A DNA stretch of 64,000 nt, taken from Fructobacillus broussonetiae. GTDB lineage: Bacteria; Bacillota; Bacilli; Lactobacillales; Lactobacillaceae. Of the stretch, positions 60,294 through 64,000 are shown in pieces. The stretch spans positions 62,001-126,000 of the forward strand of contig NZ_JAAMFK010000001.1 in assembly GCF_018437275.1 (NCBI RefSeq), in the 5' to 3' direction. Made by a program: the position numbers and the translations under genes. Each line of letters begins with the position of its first letter. The stretch's first letter is position 1. The notes below the pieces were generated by a model that did no database searches, had not been told where the DNA came from, and worked only from the letters and a program-made list of their open reading frames with translations.

Positions 60294-61979
60294 TTACTTA
60301 GCGTAACGGTAAACCTTTGATTCGTAAGGGCGCAGCGTCTTACCCGCGTCGTCCTTGTAGTTTGAAATCAAGATTTCTGCACCTTCCGGCACATCGAATT
60401 CGCGCACGATCGATTCTTCTGCAAATGAGTTAATCACGAGCAATTCCTCGTTTTCACCCACACGCTTGTAAGCGTAAACCTGTTCGTCTTCTGGATCCAA
60501 CAATTCGTAGCGACCCGTCGTCACGATATCCAAATCATGGCGGAATGCAATCAACTTCTGGTAGTGGTAGAAGATTGAATCCTCATCTTCCAAGGCCTTG
60601 TCCACGTTAATCTTGTTGAAGTTGTTATTCAACTTCAACCATGGCGTTCCCGTCGTAAAGCCGGCGTTTTCACCATCCGTCCACTGCATTGGCGTCCGGG
60701 CGTTATCACGACCCTTGTAGTGCACGTAATCAAGCAACGTATCCGCATCAATCAAGCCATCGCGTTCCACGAGGTAGCGACGCGCGTTTTTGATTTCGAT
60801 ATCGTTGAAGTCTTCCCAGTCCAAGTTATAGGCGTTCGTCATTCCAATTTCTTGTCCCTGGTAGATGTAAGGCGTTCCCTGCATGAAGTGCAAAAGTGTT
60901 GCCAACATCTTCGCTGACACCGCGTGGAATTCTGGCTTATCAGAACCAAAGCGGGAGACAGAACGTGGTTGGTCGTGGTTTTCCCAGTAGAGGGAGTTCC
61001 AGGCGATATCCGCCAATTCGTTTTGCCACTTCGTCAAGTTCTCCTTCAACTTAGGCAATGGAAGAGGGGTGTTATCCCATTTACCCAATGCTGGATCAGC
61101 GTTCTCATCCAATTCCATGTGTTCGAACTGGAAGACCATGTTCAATTCAGAACCGTCCTTTGCCGCATAACGCTTGGCGTTCTTGATATCCACGTTCGAT
61201 GCTTCTCCAACCGTCATAATATCCGCGTTGTTCAAAACCTTTTCACGCATTTCTTGCAAGTAATCGTGAATCTTTGGACCGTTTGCGACCATGTCGTTTG
61301 ATGACGCGTAGTGGGCGTCTTCTGGGACGGGCCCATCAGGCAAACCATCTGGCTTTGACAAGAGGGAGATAACGTCCATACGGAAACCATCGATTCCCTT
61401 GTCAACCCAACGGTTCATCATGTCAAAGACCGTCTGACGGACTTCTGGGTTTGCCCAGTTCAAATCAGGTTGACCCTCGGCAAAGAGGTGCATGTAGTAC
61501 TGACCAGTTTCTTCATCGAACTTCCAAGCTGGACCTGAGAAAAATGATCCCCAGTTGTTTGGTTCGTGACCGTCTACTGGGTCACGCCAGATATAGAAGT
61601 CACGCTTTGGGTTATCCTTTGAAGACTTCGATTCGATAAACCACTTGTGCTTTGATGAAGAGTGGTTGACGACCAAGTCCATCACAATTTTGATACCACG
61701 TGCGTGGGCTTCAGAAAGGAGTGACTCGAAATCTTCCATTGAACCGAATTCCGGGTTAATGACTTCGTAGTCAGAAATATCGTAACCGTTATCTTCGTTT
61801 GGTGAATCGTAAACCGGGTTCAACCAGATAACGTCCGCACCCAACTTCTTCACGTAGTCGAGGCGTGATTCGATTCCCTTCAAATCACCAATTCCATCGT
61901 TGTTGGAATCTTGGAATGAGCGGGGGTAGATCTGGTAAACGACGGCTTTTTGCCACCACTTAATTGATTGTTCTGTCAT
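60294..61979 (-). CDS. GH13 alpha-glucosidase / oligo-1,6-glucosidase
   Basis: A 561-residue intracellular glycosidase. The catalytic triad is visible: Asp in DGFRMDVISLL, Glu in MTVGEASNV, Asp in ENHDQPRSVSR. The MDVISL type (Val after the nucleophile) goes with alpha-1,6 bonds, as in isomaltase. The N-terminal WWQKAVVYQIYPRSFQDSNNDGIGDL is typical of the oligo-1,6-glucosidase subfamily. It has its own promoter with a cre-like site and follows a sugar transporter gene on the same strand. Confidence 0.93.
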   Translation of the reverse strand: MTEQSIKWWQKAVVYQIYPRSFQDSNNDGIGDLKGIESRLDYVKKLGADVIWLNPVYDSPNEDNGYDISDYEVINPEFGSMEDFESLLSEAHARGIKIVMDLVVNHSSSKHKWFIESKSSKDNPKRDFYIWRDPVDGHEPNNWGSFFSGPAWKFDEETGQYYMHLFAEGQPDLNWANPEVRQTVFDMMNRWVDKGIDGFRMDVISLLSKPDGLPDGPVPEDAHYASSNDMVANGPKIHDYLQEMREKVLNNADIMTVGEASNVDIKNAKRYAAKDGSELNMVFQFEHMELDENADPALGKWDNTPLPLPKLKENLTKWQNELADIAWNSLYWENHDQPRSVSRFGSDKPEFHAVSAKMLATLLHFMQGTPYIYQGQEIGMTNAYNLDWEDFNDIEIKNARRYLVERDGLIDADTLLDYVHYKGRDNARTPMQWTDGENAGFTTGTPWLKLNNNFNKINVDKALEDEDSIFYHYQKLIAFRHDLDIVTTGRYELLDPEDEQVYAYKRVGENEELLVINSFAEESIVREFDVPEGAEILISNYKDDAGKTLRPYESKVYRYAK

Positions 61980-62023
61980 AAAAAACCTCCAATGGTTTAT
62001 GCATTGTTTCTCGAGTTATTATC

Positions 62024-62037
62024 GGCAGTTGTCTGCC
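62024..62037. promoter_or_regulatory. inverted repeat at the transcription start of the alpha-glucosidase gene
   Basis: GGCAG, TTGT, CTGCC directly follows the -10 of the minus-strand promoter, an expected place for a repressor operator. Confidence 0.45.
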
Positions 62038-62068
62038 ATTATATCGAACTCTTGTGTATTCGTAAACA
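62038..62068 (-). promoter_or_regulatory. promoter and cre-like site of the alpha-glucosidase gene
   Basis: On the minus strand -35 TTTACG (plus 62061-62066) and -10 TATAAT (62038-62043) are 17 bases apart. TGTTTACGAATACA (plus 62055-62068) fits the CcpA cre consensus TGNNARCGNWWWCA with one mismatch and covers the -35, so catabolite repression is likely. Confidence 0.65.
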
Positions 62069-62175
62069 GGTGGAACCCTGATTAAACCTGATTTTTAAGC
62101 CTTTGAATGAATCGAATTTAGGTCTGTTTTGGTCATTTCTTTGACTATGTGGGTGTCCTTTTCGTGTTCGCCATT

Positions 62176-63528
62176 TTAATGCTCATCAGGCACCAGCCAA
62201 ATCATCACTGCTCCTAAGATGAAGCAGGCGGCGTTGATGTAAAACATGTTGGCCATCGAGTGCCCTAAGAGTGGAAAGAGGAAGAAGGAAATCGTGGAGG
62301 CAACAATTTGGGGAATGCAGATGAAGCAGTTATAGAGCCCTAGCAAGACCCCGTTACGCTCACCGGTTAAGGCGTTCGTCAGAATGGTAAAGGGCACGGT
62401 GATAATGGCAATCCATGCGATTCCAAAGAGCGCAAAGGCGAGAACGGACAGTCCCTTGCTTGTGCCGAGCGCGATGAGCAGGAAACCAAAGGCACCGAGT
62501 ATCAAAGCAAGGCTGTAAGCCGGTCGACGTGTCTTCTTATTCAACTTAACGAAGAGGAAGCCGACCAAAACAGCGGTCACACAGTAGACCGCCTGCACCA
62601 TTCCAAACCAGTTCCCGGCTGCTTGGTAAGCAGCGGTCGTTGGGTCAGTCGTCTTCCAAATCTTTTCTGCTAAAGCGCCAGTTGAATAAGTCCACATATA
62701 AGGAATCGCAATCCAGACGAAGAAATCAGCCAATCCGAGGAGCCAAAAAACCTTCGGTGCGGACTTCACAACTTCCACGAAGTTGATTCGGTTACTTGCC
62801 ACATCTTTGCTGCTTTTTGAGAGTCCGTGGAAGGCCTGCATCTGTTCCGGTGTATACTCATCGACTGAAAGGACCGTGAAAAGAACGGACAGCGCCAGGA
62901 TGATGGCAGCCAGGTAGAAAGAAATCCGAACGGATGGTGGAATCGTACCGACTGGTTCAGTGTTTGCGATGCCCATTTTTGTGAGAAAAAAAGGAAAGAC
63001 AGAGGCGGTCAACGCGCCAAGCGACCCCCAGATGTTTTGCATCGACCAGAGTGTTTGCGACTGTTCTTCGTTGGCCATATCCGGGATTAGCATCTTAAAG
63101 GGCTGCTGTGTCACGTTACAGGCAACGTCCATGAAAAGCACCGTTGTTGCTGCGAAGGCGAGGGCGGTGGCTGAAGCAAACCCGAATCCAAAGGAACCAG
63201 CGTTTGGTAAGAGCATCATCACGATGATGGCGACGATGGCACCACCAATCAGGTAGGGCATCCGCCGACCTAAGCGCGGACACCAGGTCCGGTCAGAAAG
63301 ATACCCGATAACGGGCTGTGCAATAAGGCCGGCTAATGGCGGTAAAATGAAGAAGAATCCCAGCTTATTTGGATCGGCGCCAATGGTCTGGAAAATACGC
63401 CCCATCGTTCCAGTCTGCATGGAAAAGGCGAGCTGTGTTCCGAAGAAGCCAAAAGTCATGAAGAAGATTTGGAGCTGACTGAGTTTTGGTAGGGCATTCT
63501 TCTTCGTGCTTTTCTGTTTGTTTGTCAT
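62176..63528 (-). CDS. MFS sugar transporter (SLC45/MalT-like)
   Basis: A 450-residue transporter with twelve helices. LSQLQIFFMTFGFFGTQLAFSMQTGTMGRIFQTIGADP and IGYLSDRTWCPRLGRRMPYLIGG are typical of sucrose/maltose-proton symporters. The alpha-glucosidase gene downstream suggests maltose or isomalto-oligosaccharides as substrate. GAGGTAAAACC precedes the ATG. A cre site lies in its promoter. Confidence 0.88.
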   Translation of the reverse strand: MTNKQKSTKKNALPKLSQLQIFFMTFGFFGTQLAFSMQTGTMGRIFQTIGADPNKLGFFFILPPLAGLIAQPVIGYLSDRTWCPRLGRRMPYLIGGAIVAIIVMMLLPNAGSFGFGFASATALAFAATTVLFMDVACNVTQQPFKMLIPDMANEEQSQTLWSMQNIWGSLGALTASVFPFFLTKMGIANTEPVGTIPPSVRISFYLAAIILALSVLFTVLSVDEYTPEQMQAFHGLSKSSKDVASNRINFVEVVKSAPKVFWLLGLADFFVWIAIPYMWTYSTGALAEKIWKTTDPTTAAYQAAGNWFGMVQAVYCVTAVLVGFLFVKLNKKTRRPAYSLALILGAFGFLLIALGTSKGLSVLAFALFGIAWIAIITVPFTILTNALTGERNGVLLGLYNCFICIPQIVASTISFFLFPLLGHSMANMFYINAACFILGAVMIWLVPDEH

Positions 63529-63620
63529 GGTTTTACCTCGTAGTTCAATGAAAAAGTCGTTTTCGCGGATGGTTGCTTTTTCTGCAAGCCAACCGCTAGC
63601 GCATACGTACTTGCACGCTT

Positions 63621-63650
63621 AGAGTAAGCGCTAACATTTGCTCTGGTCAA
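63621..63650 (-). promoter_or_regulatory. promoter with cre site of the sugar transporter gene
   Basis: On the minus strand -35 TTGACC (plus 63645-63650) and -10 TACTCT (63621-63626) with 18-base spacing. ATGTTAGCGCTTACT (plus 63623-63637) is close to the cre consensus and lies between the boxes. Confidence 0.65.
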
Positions 63651-63751
63651 CGGGTGTGTCCTACATTGCATATATGCGACCCTAACTGTTAGATAGGACA
63701 TCTTTTCTAAAAAGCTGTACAATAGAACTTAGAATTTGGAGGTCTTCATTG

Positions 63752-64000
63752 ATGAAGAAACACAAACACAGTAGAGTCAGAACCGTTTTGATCATTGCAC
63801 TCGTCTGCTTAATTGGCTACGCGGGAGTCGAAACTTTTTCTGCACACAATCGTTCCAATCCCGCACCTGAGAAACAGAGTCCAAAGACGGCGACCGTCTT
63901 CTTCCACGGTTATGGTTCTTCCAGAAACGCCGAGAAGTCCATGTCAAAGTACCTTGTTGACCATGGTTATTCAAACCGTCGCATGGACGTGACCGTTTCA
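63752..64000 (+). CDS. DUF915-type alpha/beta hydrolase, N-terminal part (3' end outside window)
   Basis: The first 83 residues are visible. A signal or anchor helix (about 11-28, VLIIALVCLIGYAGVET) is followed by ATVFFHGYGSSRNAEKSMSKYLV, the oxyanion-hole HGxGSS region of DUF915 alpha/beta hydrolases. The protein is probably exported or membrane-anchored. GGAGGT (63738-63743) precedes ATG 63752, and TACAAT (63717-63722) may be the -10. The catalytic Ser and His lie beyond the window. Confidence 0.8.
   Translation, partial: MKKHKHSRVRTVLIIALVCLIGYAGVETFSAHNRSNPAPEKQSPKTATVFFHGYGSSRNAEKSMSKYLVDHGYSNRRMDVTVS

Noticed and set aside
1-64000. CRISPR arrays, insertion sequences, prophage structural genes, rRNA or replication origin
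   Set aside because: I saw no regularly spaced repeats, transposase or phage structural ORFs, rRNA segments or DnaA-box clusters. XerD at 20880 is in its housekeeping context and is not a phage integrase.

Overview
The window is chromosomal DNA from a low-to-mid GC lactic acid bacterium. Signs are the T-box leaders, the PyrR-type attenuator, the FMN and TPP riboswitches, ECF vitamin transporters, TTG starts and dense AGGAGG ribosome sites. Gene content and order (xerD-ribT-scpA-scpB-rluB, ribU-LysM-cmk-rpsA-der-hup) fit the Lactobacillaceae, probably the Leuconostoc/Weissella branch. This placement is an inference; no rRNA is present. The presence of hdcA marks the strain as a likely histamine producer.

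Layout. 1-2445 is core: the end of an inositol-monophosphatase gene, typA and a class II tRNA-Ser(CGA). 2446-8325 is accessory and sits directly behind the tRNA. It holds a decayed HAD-phosphatase remnant, a structured RNA with its own promoter and terminator, a small PBECR4-like nuclease gene, a histidine decarboxylation cluster (hdcA-hdcP-hdcB), an intact HAD phosphatase whose 3' end duplicates the remnant, and a small-ORF/GNAT toxin-antitoxin-like pair with the acetyltransferase frameshifted at a run of eight G. 8326-12440 holds a PEBP-family protein, a tiny membrane protein, an amidohydrolase, a UDG-fold protein, a frameshifted anion permease and a compact type I toxin-antitoxin candidate. 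12442-30225 is mainly housekeeping: T-box hisS-aspS, YitT and YczE membrane proteins, an MFS transporter, rpsU, yqeY, cvfB, xerD, ribT, scpA, scpB, rluB, a second type I-like locus, FMN riboswitch plus ribU, LysM protein, cmk, rpsA, der and hup.

30355-50552 is metabolism and transport: NADH oxidase; T-box-controlled amino acid ABC transporter plus argH; TPP riboswitch plus ykoE-ykoD-ykoC; a divergent LysR/amino acid permease pair; proC; a YdbS/YdbT PH-domain pair; an organophosphate antiporter behind a 40-bp tandem repeat; two GNATs and a MarR regulator; and a second TPP riboswitch with tenA, a thiD-thiE fusion and thiM. 50628-51020 is a tautomerase gene. 51111-60290 is the pyrimidine operon pyrB-pyrC-carA-carB-pyrD-pyrF-pyrE behind a PyrR attenuator. 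60294-63528 (minus strand) is an alpha-glucosidase and a sugar MFS transporter with cre-like sites on their promoters. The window ends inside a DUF915-type alpha/beta hydrolase.

Together the genes show a fermentative, vitamin-scavenging cell. Riboflavin and thiamin precursors are imported and salvaged, pyrimidines are made de novo, and histidine decarboxylation is an acquired acid-stress and energy trait. The most interesting unexplained element is the promoter, three-way-junction RNA, terminator and nuclease-like ORF unit at 2643-3386. It has the architecture of a type III toxin-antitoxin system but none of the usual sequence features of one.
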